NCBI GenBank assembly: GCA_002422545.1
Contig: DIWF01000013.1
Span: 1 to 64,000 of the forward strand
Direction: 5' to 3'
From: Firmicutes bacterium UBA6113
Lineage (GTDB): Bacteria > Bacillota > Clostridia > Tissierellales > Sedimentibacteraceae
Length of the DNA stretch: 64,000 nt
A program made the translations under genes and the position numbers. Positions 43,243 to 52,191 of the stretch are shown one piece after another (position 1 is the stretch's first letter; every line of letters starts with the position of its first letter). A model generated the notes under the pieces. The model was not told where the DNA came from. It made no database searches and saw nothing but the letters and a program-made list of their open reading frames with translations.

Positions 43243-44625
43243 CTAGATTAACAGCTGAGCCATGTTCTGTGAGGCTATTTTCTTCATGTATTTGACAGAC
43301 AGCACGCAAACCAAAATTGTCAAAACATCAGCGGCTGGCTGGGCAAAATAGATACCTGACACACCAAGTAGCTTTGGTAGAGTTATAATGAACGGAACAT
43401 AAAATATACCTTGACGAATCAACGACAGAAAAAGGCCGAATTTTGATGAACCTATAGTTTGGAATGTAATAGTCATCATATAGCATAGTCCAAATGCTGG
43501 GTACAGTGCCACCTGTGAAATCAGAAGTTTTATACCATAACTAATTACTAATGGATTTCTATTAAAAATCATAATAAGTGGTTTTGAGAAGACAATATAT
43601 ATTACTTCTACGATGATTGTTAGTAATAGTGATGCTTTTAAGGAAAAAGCCACTGATTCATGAAACCGTTCTTCGTTCTTGGCACCGAAAGAGTAGGAAG
43701 CAATCGGTTGATAGCCTTGCATTAAACCCATAACCACATAGCATCCAATTAACATAAGGCGCTGCACTACTCCGTACGCTGCAATAATCAGATCAGAGTC
43801 AGGCATAGACTTAGCTGCAATGTTGGTCAATGAAGTAGCTACGGCAAGGCAGATTTGAATGACAGCTGTAGGAATTCCAATGAAAGTAACTGTTCTTATA
43901 AGATAAATATTAGGTTTGAAATATCTAAGCTTCACCTTTATATTTGAACGTCCGCTCAGGAAGAACCACAACAGAATCGCGAAGGTCACAAATTGTGAAA
44001 TAGTTGTTGCCAGAGAAGCACCCGCTACACCCATGTTCATACCCCAACTGAACATGAAAACAGGGTCTAGTATCACATTGAGCACAGCTCCAGTAATTAC
44101 AGCAATAGAAGAAATTTTGACAGAAGATTCAGCACGAGCAGCACAATTTAGGCTTTGGGCCGGCAGATTCATAAGGGCTGCAATGAACATCCAGAAAGCA
44201 TAGTCCTTTGCCAACGGCAATACGACTTCAGATGCGCCAAAGGAACGCAACAGCGGTTCCATGAATATGATGCCACCAACACATAGCAGTATTCCAATTA
44301 CAAAAGAAAGACTTACGATTGTTGTAACCGTCGTATTGGCTCTTTCCTGTTCATTTGCACCGAGTTGACGTCCCGCAAGTACAGCAGCCCCAGCGGCAAA
44401 GATATTTTCAACAGATACCATAATCAACAGTAAAGGTAAAGTGACACCCACAGCTGCCAGTGCAATATCGGAATCCAACATACCGATATAAGCAGTATCT
44501 ACAATATTATAAACAGCTTTTGCCAGAAGGGCCAGCGTTGCAGGAACTGCCAGCTTGACGATTGCTTTAGAAGGCTTTACACTGTCCAGAAGTGATTTTT
44601 TTTCTATGATGATTTCATTGTTCAT
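43243..44625 (-). CDS. MATE-family efflux transporter
   Basis: The 460-residue protein has twelve predicted helices and MATE segments (VPATLALLAKAVYNIVDTAY, MGLMQGYQPIASYSFGAKN). MATE pumps export drugs or metabolites using Na+ or H+ gradients. I start it at the ATG at 44625, behind GAGGAG, and not at the upstream frame start. It lies three bases after a TetR regulator gene, with which it forms an operon. The drug or metabolite exported is unknown. Confidence 0.92.
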   Translation of the reverse strand: MNNEIIIEKKSLLDSVKPSKAIVKLAVPATLALLAKAVYNIVDTAYIGMLDSDIALAAVGVTLPLLLIMVSVENIFAAGAAVLAGRQLGANEQERANTTVTTIVSLSFVIGILLCVGGIIFMEPLLRSFGASEVVLPLAKDYAFWMFIAALMNLPAQSLNCAARAESSVKISSIAVITGAVLNVILDPVFMFSWGMNMGVAGASLATTISQFVTFAILLWFFLSGRSNIKVKLRYFKPNIYLIRTVTFIGIPTAVIQICLAVATSLTNIAAKSMPDSDLIIAAYGVVQRLMLIGCYVVMGLMQGYQPIASYSFGAKNEERFHESVAFSLKASLLLTIIVEVIYIVFSKPLIMIFNRNPLVISYGIKLLISQVALYPAFGLCYMMTITFQTIGSSKFGLFLSLIRQGIFYVPFIITLPKLLGVSGIYFAQPAADVLTILVCVLSVKYMKKIASQNMAQLLI

Positions 44626-44627
44626 GG

Positions 44628-45245
44628 TTAATTCTCCTCTCTTGCAATCACACCATAAAGCAAAATGGTCAATGCTCTGCTGCAATACTTTTCGCGTTCC
44701 TCTGCGTTAACCTCACTCATGCCTATCATCTGGTATCTGGCATTGATGAAATCTTGATATTGCCGGAACGTGTCGATTACCTCATTTCGGGTCACATCCT
44801 GACGCAATTCAACGTGTTCCAAAAGTTCATTTAGTACATTGATATTCAGTGCGTCAAAATTCCACTTGATTTTCTGGATTGTCTTTTCCAAATGATCTGG
44901 GGGAGCAATGATAGCATCACAGAATATCCGCTGGTACATAGGATTTTCTTTGAAAAATTTTAAACGTGCATCGAAATAACGCTCCAAACAGGACTGGACG
45001 CTGCCGCATTTCATCGAGGCATGTGTCCGTAAGTAATCAGTAAGCCCATCAAAACATTCTTTGACGCACAACAGATAGATTTCATCCTTGTCCTTAAAAT
45101 AGTGATATAAAATTCCTTTGGAAATGTTGCCAGAGCTGCATATAGTATTGATAGAACTCAGGCCATAGCCCTGTTCGGAAAATTCTTTTAGGGCACATTC
45201 CATAATTCTTTGTCGGCTAAGCAAATTTTTTTCTTCTTGTTTCAT
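44628..45245 (-). CDS. TetR-family repressor of the MATE operon
   Basis: This 205-residue regulator has an N-terminal TetR helix-turn-helix (RQRIMECALKEFSEQGYGLS, GNISKGILYHYFKDKDEIYL) and a ligand-binding C-terminus. I start it at the ATG at 45245, after GGAGG, and not at the longer upstream frame. It is the first gene of the operon, and its promoter region has two palindromes, so it should repress itself and the pump. Confidence 0.9.
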   Translation of the reverse strand: MKQEEKNLLSRQRIMECALKEFSEQGYGLSSINTICSSGNISKGILYHYFKDKDEIYLLCVKECFDGLTDYLRTHASMKCGSVQSCLERYFDARLKFFKENPMYQRIFCDAIIAPPDHLEKTIQKIKWNFDALNINVLNELLEHVELRQDVTRNEVIDTFRQYQDFINARYQMIGMSEVNAEEREKYCSRALTILLYGVIAREEN

Positions 45246-45262
45246 AATATTCCTCCAAAATA

Positions 45263-45312
45263 GACCTTGTGGTCTGTTTTTTAATAATATCACAAATAGG
45301 CCACGTAGTCAA
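45263..45312 (-). promoter_or_regulatory. Promoter and twin operators of the TetR-MATE operon
   Basis: On the minus strand TTGACT (45312-45307) and TATTAT (45289-45284) are 17 bases apart. GACTACGTGGCC (45310-45299) overlaps the -35, and GACCACAAGGTC (45274-45263) lies just downstream of the start. The second is a perfect dyad at its arms (GACC-GGTC), and both fit GACyACnnGGyC, as expected for a self-repressing TetR protein. Confidence 0.7.
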
Positions 45313-45431
45313 TATTATTAATATTCAATTCTACTAATACGAAAGAACCAAAATGTAATTATTTTAGAGTTACATTACTTTGATGATAGCATATATGTGT
45401 AGACACTAAAACATCATTAAAAGATCAACAG

Positions 45432-45509
45432 CTTGTATAATATCTACAAACATCACTACTGGCATATAAAATGCAAAACTGAGAACAATAGTCAGCCACA
45501 TGACACTCT
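45432..45509 (-). pseudogene. Fragment duplicated from the 7-TM gene at 45559
   Basis: Bases 45451-45508, AACTGAGAACAATAGTCAGC with CACATGA and flanks, are nearly identical to 45685-45740 inside the neighbouring 7-TM gene, in the same orientation. The preceding 20 bases are a weaker match. A partial tandem duplication followed by decay explains it. No full frame is left. Confidence 0.6.
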
Positions 45510-45513
45510 AACT

Positions 45514-45553
45514 AAAGACGTTGGGATAATAAGTTTCATCCCAACGTCTTTTT
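45514..45553. terminator. Bidirectional terminator
   Basis: A 13-bp stem AAGACGTTGGGAT / ATCCCAACGTCTT with an 11-base loop has T runs on both strands. It ends five bases before the 7-TM gene's stop, serving that gene on the minus strand. Confidence 0.8.
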
Positions 45554-45558
45554 AGTAT

Positions 45559-46239
45559 TCATATACCAACCATATTATTGACGCTTCTTTTCATCTCATT
45601 AAATCCAATCAGTACAGTGCAGACATAGGCACATGTCTTAGGTATCATTAAAATTCCAACAACCGGAATAATGTCTGCAAACAATACTACTGGTATATAG
45701 AACGCAAAACTGAGAACAATAGTCAGCCACATGAACCTAAAACTATGATCAGAAGTAATCCTGGACTTGCTGTAGAACAAAAATATAATAATAATTCCCA
45801 TTGCAGCAAACGGGAGATTCCGATATATTGCCCAAGACAGCGGAGAGGTAGCACTTGTCCATGCGTTCTGAGGGAATAGGCAAAGAATAATTCTTAATGC
45901 TGCCAGTGCATACATGGTTATGGTAAGTCCGTGGTTATCTTTCACATTGTAGCGCAAGCGCCATACATAATATAACAAAATATAAAATACGGTCATAGTT
46001 ATTGAAGTTATAAACTTTCCAATGCCAAGGGCAATGACGAAGTTATCAAGGCCGGTCGTGCTAAGAGCATATGCTCGCGGAATCAGGTGAAACGAATCTC
46101 CTGCTCCAAGAGTCACAGCCATGATACCAAACAACAGATATTGTTTGTTTCCTTTGCTTTTTAGAATTATTGTGATGCCGATTGTAATAACCATAATCAG
46201 GTATACTGCATCGAATATGGTTTCAAAAATAGCTTGCAT
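45559..46239 (-). CDS. Seven-helix membrane protein of unknown function
   Basis: The 226-residue protein has about seven hydrophobic helices, a loop FGIMAVTLGAGDSFHLIPRA and no recognised transporter or enzyme motif. AAGGAGG precedes the ATG. A palindrome upstream matches that in front of the TetR gene at 46321, so it is probably that repressor's target. I can name no family. Confidence 0.7.
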   Translation of the reverse strand: MQAIFETIFDAVYLIMVITIGITIILKSKGNKQYLLFGIMAVTLGAGDSFHLIPRAYALSTTGLDNFVIALGIGKFITSITMTVFYILLYYVWRLRYNVKDNHGLTITMYALAALRIILCLFPQNAWTSATSPLSWAIYRNLPFAAMGIIIIFLFYSKSRITSDHSFRFMWLTIVLSFAFYIPVVLFADIIPVVGILMIPKTCAYVCTVLIGFNEMKRSVNNMVGI

Positions 46240-46256
46240 AAAATCCTCCTTTAAAT

Positions 46257-46269
46257 TGAACGGTGTTCA
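46257..46269. promoter_or_regulatory. Operator candidate before the 7-TM gene
   Basis: TGAACGGTGTTCA is a dyad (TGAAC-GTTCA) of the same type as TGAACATTGTTCA at 46898. Both lie upstream of genes in the same TetR unit. Confidence 0.6.
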
Positions 46270-46320
46270 TTTTGATTTTTATAAAAACCCAACAACTAGT
46301 TGGGATCTTTATCTAATTAA

Positions 46321-46878
46321 TTAATAAATTGTGCGCTTTATAATTTCATTCAGTAAATAACATGATTGCTGGTTATTAATCAACAATGTAATGATGTTTG
46401 AGAATACAAAATCAACAAAATGTTCCTGTGTAAATGTTTCATTAAACGTATCCTTTTTTGCATTACTATCGCTTTGCAATGACTGGAGCAAGCCTTTCTT
46501 GATATGAGTGAAATACTCATTCATGACTTTGCGTCCCTTTACTTTGTCCTCATTTGCAAAATTGACAGAATGTATGGTAAAGAAAGCCGGGTATTCTTTT
46601 ACTCCATTTTTTACAGTTTCAAAAAGCCATGTGACGCGCTCTATAAAGTTATTCGGATTATCAATAACACTTATTTTATGAAATATATCTTTCCAGATAT
46701 CTTCCACTGTTGCAGCTGCAAGGTCAGCCTTAGAAGGAAAGTAATTGTAAACTGAGCCTACTGCAACATTACATTGTTTTGCAACATCACGCATATTGAG
46801 AGTTTGAAGCCCTTGCTTAGTTGCAATTTCTTTACTTGCCTTTAAAATAGCTTCTTTAGAAGTAACTACTGTATTCAT
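46321..46878 (-). CDS. TetR-family repressor
   Basis: The 185-residue regulator has a TetR helix-turn-helix (ASKEIATKQGLQTLNMRDVA, KQCNVAVGSVYNYFPSKADL). I start it at the ATG at 46878, after AAAGGAGA. The palindromes before it and before the 7-TM gene suggest it controls both. The ligand is unknown. Confidence 0.9.
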   Translation of the reverse strand: MNTVVTSKEAILKASKEIATKQGLQTLNMRDVAKQCNVAVGSVYNYFPSKADLAAATVEDIWKDIFHKISVIDNPNNFIERVTWLFETVKNGVKEYPAFFTIHSVNFANEDKVKGRKVMNEYFTHIKKGLLQSLQSDSNAKKDTFNETFTQEHFVDFVFSNIITLLINNQQSCYLLNEIIKRTIY

Positions 46879-46897
46879 GTACTTTCTCCTTTCAAAC

Positions 46898-46910
46898 TGA
46901 ACATTGTTCA
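46898..46910. promoter_or_regulatory. Operator candidate before the TetR gene
   Basis: TGAACATTGTTCA is a perfect 13-base dyad (TGAACA-T-TGTTCA) about 20 bases upstream of the TetR start. Confidence 0.6.
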
Positions 46911-47039
46911 TTATATGGCAGAAATTTATTTTTGTCAATACTATATTAATTTTAAATTGAACTATTTTAATAAATTTACGTCCTATAATATAGGATTAAT
47001 TTACCAGATATTGTTGTGCACAAATTTTAGGGAGGTTGT

Positions 47040-47576
47040 ATGAAAAAGGCAGTGATTTTATTTATCTTATGTTTAAGTATATTCATTATGGCCGGATGTG
47101 ACAAATCTGTTGATAATGAAAATCAAGCTGTAGCAGAAAAGTTTATTGTGGAAATGTATACGGTGAATGCAGAAGAAGTTGAAAATTATAATAAATTCGT
47201 AGAATTAATGCCTGCGGATGAAATAGAGCTGGCAGAAGCTATAGAAGCAAATGACGAAGTCATCAAATCCTTAATGACAAACAAAGCATACAATGTACTC
47301 TTGAAAAACAGACAAAACTTCATGTTTACTCAGCATTGTGCCTTAAATAATTGTACAATTCAGGTGATGGATGTAGATTTGTCTGGAAAAGAATCTGGAG
47401 CAGAAGAAAATAAGGCAGATTATAATTTTGAAGTTAAAATTAAGTTTGTTTCCAATGACGGAGATGTTTTGCAGGATGATTCCGCTAAAGGCCAATTAAG
47501 ACTTGAACGAGAAGATAATGAATGGAAAATATCAGGCTATAGAGTGTTTGAGTATCCAAAGACCATAGTTAATTAA
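47040..47576 (+). CDS. Lipoprotein, unknown
   Basis: The 178-residue protein has a signal peptide with lipobox MAGC (Cys near residue 20) and a helical then beta-rich domain (QAVAEKFIVEMYTVNAEEVE; DNEWKISGYRVFEYPK). GGGAGG precedes the ATG. It is transcribed alone. The domain could be NTF2-like by its closing WKISGYRV strand, but that is a guess. Confidence 0.65.
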   Translation: MKKAVILFILCLSIFIMAGCDKSVDNENQAVAEKFIVEMYTVNAEEVENYNKFVELMPADEIELAEAIEANDEVIKSLMTNKAYNVLLKNRQNFMFTQHCALNNCTIQVMDVDLSGKESGAEENKADYNFEVKIKFVSNDGDVLQDDSAKGQLRLEREDNEWKISGYRVFEYPKTIVN

Positions 47577-47706
47577 TTTTTAATTCAATTCAATTGACAT
47601 TTGGCAATTTAGCAGATATATTTTAATTAAAAAATAGTACATTAAGGGCGGACTTTCCTTATACAATTTCCGTTTTTATTTAAATATCTATCTAAGGAGC
47701 TGTAAA

Positions 47707-48288
47707 ATGAAGTGTTGTATTCTTATGGGGAGCCCCAGGAAAAATGGAAATACATATCAGATGTTGATACCATTTGTTGAAGAACTTAATCTTATCCAGG
47801 TTCAATATGATTTGATTTGGCTTTACGACAAACATATTGAGCCTTGTACTGCCTGCCGCAGATGCCAAAAGGACTGGACTGCTTTCGGATGCCGCTACAA
47901 TGATGATGTGCAGGAAATATTTGATAAAGTGCTGGACAGCGATGTGATTGTTTTGGCAACGCCAATTTATTCGTGGTATTGCACGCCTCCTATGAAGTCT
48001 TTGCTTGACCGTTTAGTTTATGGAATGAACAAGTATTATGGTGATGAAAAGGGTCCTTCGCTATGGAAGGGCAAGAAGCTGGCTGTCATTACAACCTGCG
48101 GATACAGGCCTGAAAAAGGGGCAGATTTGTTTGAGGAAGGCATAAGGAGATATTGCACTCATTCTCAGTTGCATTATCTTGGCATGCTGTCTGAAAGAGA
48201 CTTAGGATATAAAACTGAGTTCATGACTGATGATAAAACTGAACACGCCAGGTCATTCGCACGAAAGTTGATAGACAATGAAGTTTAA
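47707..48288 (+). CDS. Flavodoxin-like NAD(P)H reductase / iron-sulfur flavoprotein family
   Basis: The 193-residue protein has the FMN phosphate loop GSPRKNGNTYQML and the ATPIYSWYCTPPMKSLLDR segment of the NADPH-dependent FMN reductase family. PCTACRRCQ supplies cysteines at a position where iron-sulfur flavoproteins bind a cluster, but the full four-cysteine motif is incomplete here. A redox enzyme with flavin is likely; the substrate is unknown. Confidence 0.82.
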   Translation: MKCCILMGSPRKNGNTYQMLIPFVEELNLIQVQYDLIWLYDKHIEPCTACRRCQKDWTAFGCRYNDDVQEIFDKVLDSDVIVLATPIYSWYCTPPMKSLLDRLVYGMNKYYGDEKGPSLWKGKKLAVITTCGYRPEKGADLFEEGIRRYCTHSQLHYLGMLSERDLGYKTEFMTDDKTEHARSFARKLIDNEV

Positions 48289-48354
48289 ATAAATCAATTA
48301 AATTTCGTCCCATTTTATAAGAGTAAATATTTGCCAGAAGCTCGGGAGGGGATT

Positions 48355-48933
48355 ATGGAAGCTATAATTATTAAGACTATAATCATTTATTTGTTTTTCA
48401 TGGCTATTATGCTGATGATGGACTTTAAACTTAAAAACTTTGTACCGGAAAAATACTACAATATTCTCATAATTGAATTATATATAGTTATTTTTGCTGT
48501 GAGGTGGGCCGGAACCGGGTTTTCTCCTGAAGCATATTATCTCTTAAGTTTGTTATTTATTCCGGCAGCTTTAATTGTAATTTACACGATTGTAATTAAG
48601 TCTAAATTTTATTGTTTCAAGGGCATAGACAAAAAATTCGTAAGAAAAAACAGAGATGAAATATCAAAGATAATACAGGAATATAAGTGTCAAAATCTAC
48701 AAGGTACATCTGACATATCACTGGGATCTAACAATATCATATTTGATAATGTCAGTGCATCACAAATAAAAGAATGCTTGTCAATGATTGGCAATTACCT
48801 GGATGACAATAGAGATAAATACACCGCCAAGGATTATGTGGTTTATTATACCAAGGTATTTTTTGTTCCTTCTGCAATTATAGCTATTCTTGCATTTGCG
48901 GCGTTTAAAATCGGCCGAACACCATATAACTGA
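48355..48933 (+). CDS. Membrane protein paralogous to the DUF5050 protein's N-terminus
   Basis: The 192-residue protein has the same helices and the same cytoplasmic block (KFYCFKGIDKKFVRKNRDEI and SQIKECLSMIGNYLDDNRDK) as residues 1-190 of the protein at 38393, but no propeller. The ATG at 48355 follows GGGAGGGG. The GIDKKFxxKN block is a good family mark. Function unknown. It begins a run of small membrane genes. Confidence 0.75.
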   Translation: MEAIIIKTIIIYLFFMAIMLMMDFKLKNFVPEKYYNILIIELYIVIFAVRWAGTGFSPEAYYLLSLLFIPAALIVIYTIVIKSKFYCFKGIDKKFVRKNRDEISKIIQEYKCQNLQGTSDISLGSNNIIFDNVSASQIKECLSMIGNYLDDNRDKYTAKDYVVYYTKVFFVPSAIIAILAFAAFKIGRTPYN

Positions 48934-48976
48934 AGACGTAGAACATAATTAATTGATATTATATTAGGGGGTATAG

Positions 48977-49192
48977 ATGAAAGATTTTCTGGCGATATTT
49001 ATAAGCTGTTTTGTTTTATGTATAATTGTGACACTTTTCTTTGGAAGTTTTATTTTGGAAAATATTTGGGGAACATTTTTTGTGTTGTCATTAATATTAT
49101 CCATAATTATTAATGCTTTTTTAAATCAAGACTCCAGGATTAATGAACTGGAAATGAAAATAGAACAGCTGTTGAAAGAAAAACAAGATTAA
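48977..49192 (+). CDS. 71-residue membrane protein, unknown
   Basis: It has two hydrophobic helices (FLAIFISCFVLCIIVTLFFG and IWGTFFVLSLILSIIINAFL) and a charged C-terminal coil (RINELEMKIEQLLKEKQ). It follows the paralogue gene by 44 bases and precedes a 41-residue gene. Confidence 0.6.
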   Translation: MKDFLAIFISCFVLCIIVTLFFGSFILENIWGTFFVLSLILSIIINAFLNQDSRINELEMKIEQLLKEKQD

Positions 49193-49219
49193 CACGGAAG
49201 TGTGAGAGGAGGAAGATAC

Positions 49220-49345
49220 ATGTCAAGAATTGGTGTTTTTTTGGTTCCAATATATTTAGTTATTCCAGCGGTTGTGCTGTATTTTGTGATTAAGCTGGCT
49301 ATAAAACATGCAATAAAAGAATTGAAAGACGATGACGTTCTTTAA
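49220..49345 (+). CDS. 41-residue membrane protein, unknown
   Basis: AGAGGAGGAAG precedes the ATG. The product has one helix (GVFLVPIYLVIPAVVLYFVI) and a charged tail (ELKDDDVL). It is the third small membrane gene in a row. It is too short for family assignment. Confidence 0.5.
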   Translation: MSRIGVFLVPIYLVIPAVVLYFVIKLAIKHAIKELKDDDVL

Positions 49346-49408
49346 CAATGATTTGGTCTAGTGCATGAATAGTCAGTCATGTTAGTGTTATTATTGGGGG
49401 AAATAAAT

Positions 49409-51667
49409 ATGAGTAAAAAAATGATAGCAATCGGCATTTTGATTTTATTAACAGCTTGCAGCAATACAGAAAAAGTTGATGAGGCTGCTGCAAATGAAAA
49501 TATGAACGAAGTTGAAGAAGTAGCTAATAATAGTGATGTGGATAACGTTTCGCCGACAGATAATAAATTTTCTCTTGAAAAAATTGATTTAAACCGGTTA
49601 AATGAAATTAGGATAACTGAAAATGATGGAAACAGAGTCTTATTTGATGATTATTTGTCTTCAACAGAAATAATATCTGAAACGGAAGCTGTTTTTTCAG
49701 ATGAATATTATGATACTGTACGTAATTCATGTCAGGCATTATACTGCGACGGATTTGATGAAGGATTCGACAATAATCTCATAGATACCAATATTTCAAA
49801 CATGGAGTTTGTGCGCTTTGACAATAGTGGTGCAAACACATTTTCAAGCTTTGAAAGTCCTTATAATTTAACTAAGAAAGACTCTATTTTAGTTTTAGAA
49901 GGTACAGATGATGAAAGTTCACAGGTTAATGTTAAGGATATTGTTTATGGATACCTCGTTGATGACATAACATTGAATTGCTTTATACGCAGAAATACAA
50001 GTGATACTTTCGACGTTATTATAGATCCTGCTTACATGTATGGCTTGCCTGTATATCATTCGGATGCTGCTTGTTGTGGTTATACCGTCAATGGTCTTAA
50101 TATTAAAGCAGACACACTTTTCTTGAATGTTGCTGATGTTGACGGTGCATTGAAAGACACACTGATGAGATCAAGTTCATCCTATGTATATGCTCAGCTT
50201 ACATTTGGTGAAATTGACTGCAGCTATGGTGTTAAATCCGGCTACAACATCACAGCTTCTATAGATGATTATAAATTGATTACAACAGATACAGAAAGGG
50301 TCCTTACAAAGTCATTTATGTTCGAAAATACAGAGGAAAAGAATCCTGAAATGCTTCGCGTTTATAACACCCTCATGTCAAATATGGATGTGTTGAACAC
50401 AGAATCGACTTTGGGCATAACATTGCTGGATTTGGATTTTGACAATATACCTGAGGTTCTTGCAACAAGATATTCTGATATTTCTGATCCTTCATGCACA
50501 GTCTATGACACTGAAGCTGCGGATGTTGATATTTACCGTATTGAAAATGAAAATCTCATTTACATTGGAACGCTTTATAACTATCACACAGTCATCTACG
50601 AGTTAGGTAACGTCTTAGGGTTAAAAACCCTTGAAGATGGCAGTAAAGCTTGGTTTAATATGTCATACAGGAACAGAAACACAGGAGAAGTTTCTGACAC
50701 GGACTACATTTTTACATTGGAAGGAAATGAACTGAAGTTTCAAGAAGTATTCAGCAAAGATAAAGAAGGAAATTATTATTACTTTGGAGAACCCATGGTT
50801 TTTGAAGAAAGTCCATTTACTCATGAGATTTATGGACAGGAAACCACCACCACTATGTACAGCTGGGGAAATTACAAGTCCATATTTGGTACATGGGAAC
50901 TAATAGGAAAAATAAAGCAAGGCTATTGTGAAGATATGAAAGATTCTTCATTTAATCTGTACAGTGATTGGCTTTCTCATACGGATCCAAACAATAAATC
51001 CTACAAGCTTCAATTGACTGAACGTATGTTAAGCTACAATGTAGCATACTTGGTAGATTCTTATTATTTAGGTTCCTATGATGCCAACAAGCAGTATTTT
51101 GAGTACAGGTTTCTGGGGGACTATGCAAAACCAGTCATATACCTGTATCCCACAAAACAAGAAGATGTATCCGTAAAAATTAATCTTAATGGAATGTTGA
51201 CTTGCTCATACCCTGAATATGGTGACGGATGGAATGTAACAGCTCATCCGGACGGTACGCTCATTAACAAATCAGATGGCCGTGAATATTCATATTTATA
51301 TTGGGAAGGCAAAGGTGCTGCTGATTGGGATATGTCACGGGGTTTTGTTGTTAAGGGATCCGATACCGTTAGTTTTTTACAGGATAAGCTGGAGTATCTT
51401 GGTTTGACTGCAAGGGAATTGAATGAGTTTATCGTATATTGGCTGCCGTTGATGAAGGATAATAAATATAATCTCATAACTTTCCAGACAACCGCTTATG
51501 AAAACAATGCAAAACTTTATATTACGCCTAAACCTGACAGCGTACTCAGAGTGTTTATGGCATATGAGGCTTTGGATAATTATATTGAAATTCCAGAACA
51601 AAGACTAAGCACATTTAAGAGAAACGGTTTTACCGCAGTTGAATGGGGCGGAACAGAAGTGAGATGA
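49409..51667 (+). CDS. Large lipoprotein with a conserved KPVIYLYPT domain
   Basis: This 752-residue lipoprotein has a lipobox LTACS (Cys near residue 16) and an acidic Asn/Glu linker. Next come a middle part with beta-strands (YDTVRNSCQALYCDGFDEGF) and a region like an FG-GAP/stress domain (LGITLLDLDFDNIPEVLA). The C-terminal domain from about residue 570 has AKPVIYLYPTKQEDVSVKIN, YSYLYWEGK, GLTARELNEFIVYWLPLM and a final VEWGGTEV. I know this C-terminal domain from clostridial secreted proteins, but no function is established. Its stop overlaps the start of the GNAT gene by four bases. Confidence 0.75.
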   Translation: MSKKMIAIGILILLTACSNTEKVDEAAANENMNEVEEVANNSDVDNVSPTDNKFSLEKIDLNRLNEIRITENDGNRVLFDDYLSSTEIISETEAVFSDEYYDTVRNSCQALYCDGFDEGFDNNLIDTNISNMEFVRFDNSGANTFSSFESPYNLTKKDSILVLEGTDDESSQVNVKDIVYGYLVDDITLNCFIRRNTSDTFDVIIDPAYMYGLPVYHSDAACCGYTVNGLNIKADTLFLNVADVDGALKDTLMRSSSSYVYAQLTFGEIDCSYGVKSGYNITASIDDYKLITTDTERVLTKSFMFENTEEKNPEMLRVYNTLMSNMDVLNTESTLGITLLDLDFDNIPEVLATRYSDISDPSCTVYDTEAADVDIYRIENENLIYIGTLYNYHTVIYELGNVLGLKTLEDGSKAWFNMSYRNRNTGEVSDTDYIFTLEGNELKFQEVFSKDKEGNYYYFGEPMVFEESPFTHEIYGQETTTTMYSWGNYKSIFGTWELIGKIKQGYCEDMKDSSFNLYSDWLSHTDPNNKSYKLQLTERMLSYNVAYLVDSYYLGSYDANKQYFEYRFLGDYAKPVIYLYPTKQEDVSVKINLNGMLTCSYPEYGDGWNVTAHPDGTLINKSDGREYSYLYWEGKGAADWDMSRGFVVKGSDTVSFLQDKLEYLGLTARELNEFIVYWLPLMKDNKYNLITFQTTAYENNAKLYITPKPDSVLRVFMAYEALDNYIEIPEQRLSTFKRNGFTAVEWGGTEVR

Positions 51668-52137
51668 ATATCAGATTATGCAACATTAATGACAAGGAAA
51701 ATTGGATCAGGCTGAATAGGGCATTTATGGCATATGAGTTGTCCGATGAAGAATTTTGGAATAGTGCTGACGCAATTTCGGATGAACAGTTTGGAGCTGT
51801 TTTTGAAGAAGCCTTAAACAGTTCTGAATTAATTACCATGATGATAATAGAAGAGGAAAAAGAAACAGTTGGCTTTGCCAATCTGATGACTATATTCAGC
51901 GTATGGGCTCACGGTAAGGCCTTGATACTTGACGACCTGTTTCTATTGGAAGGGTGCCGTGGAAAAGGGTTGGGGAGGAAAGCCTTGGAATACATTGAAA
52001 ATTACGCTAAGGAAAATGGCTATAAAAGATTGCAGTTTCAGTCGGAGTTCAGCAACCCAGCTGCGTATGATTTTTACACTAAATTGGGATACAAATCTGA
52101 GGACATGCATTTTTTTGTCAGATATTTTAGTTCATGA
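51664..52137 (+). CDS. GNAT-family N-acetyltransferase
   Basis: The 157-residue protein has the acetyl-CoA loop GCRGKGLGRKALEYIENYAK and closing NPAAYDFYTKLGYKSEDMHF. Its ATG overlaps the lipoprotein stop (ATGA), so the two are translated together, although the products act in different compartments. Related to aminoglycoside-6'-type acetyltransferases by length only; substrate unknown. Confidence 0.85.
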   Translation: MNIRLCNINDKENWIRLNRAFMAYELSDEEFWNSADAISDEQFGAVFEEALNSSELITMMIIEEEKETVGFANLMTIFSVWAHGKALILDDLFLLEGCRGKGLGRKALEYIENYAKENGYKRLQFQSEFSNPAAYDFYTKLGYKSEDMHFFVRYFSS

Positions 52138-52152
52138 AATAGACATATCTCA

Positions 52153-52189
52153 AACTCACTTGCCCTTGACATAGGGCAGTGAGTTTTTT
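52153..52189 (+). terminator. Terminator of the lipoprotein-GNAT unit
   Basis: AACTCACTTGCCCT pairs with AGGGCAGTGAGTT (one mismatch) with a six-base loop, followed by TTTTTT. Confidence 0.8.
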
Positions 52190-52191
52190 GG

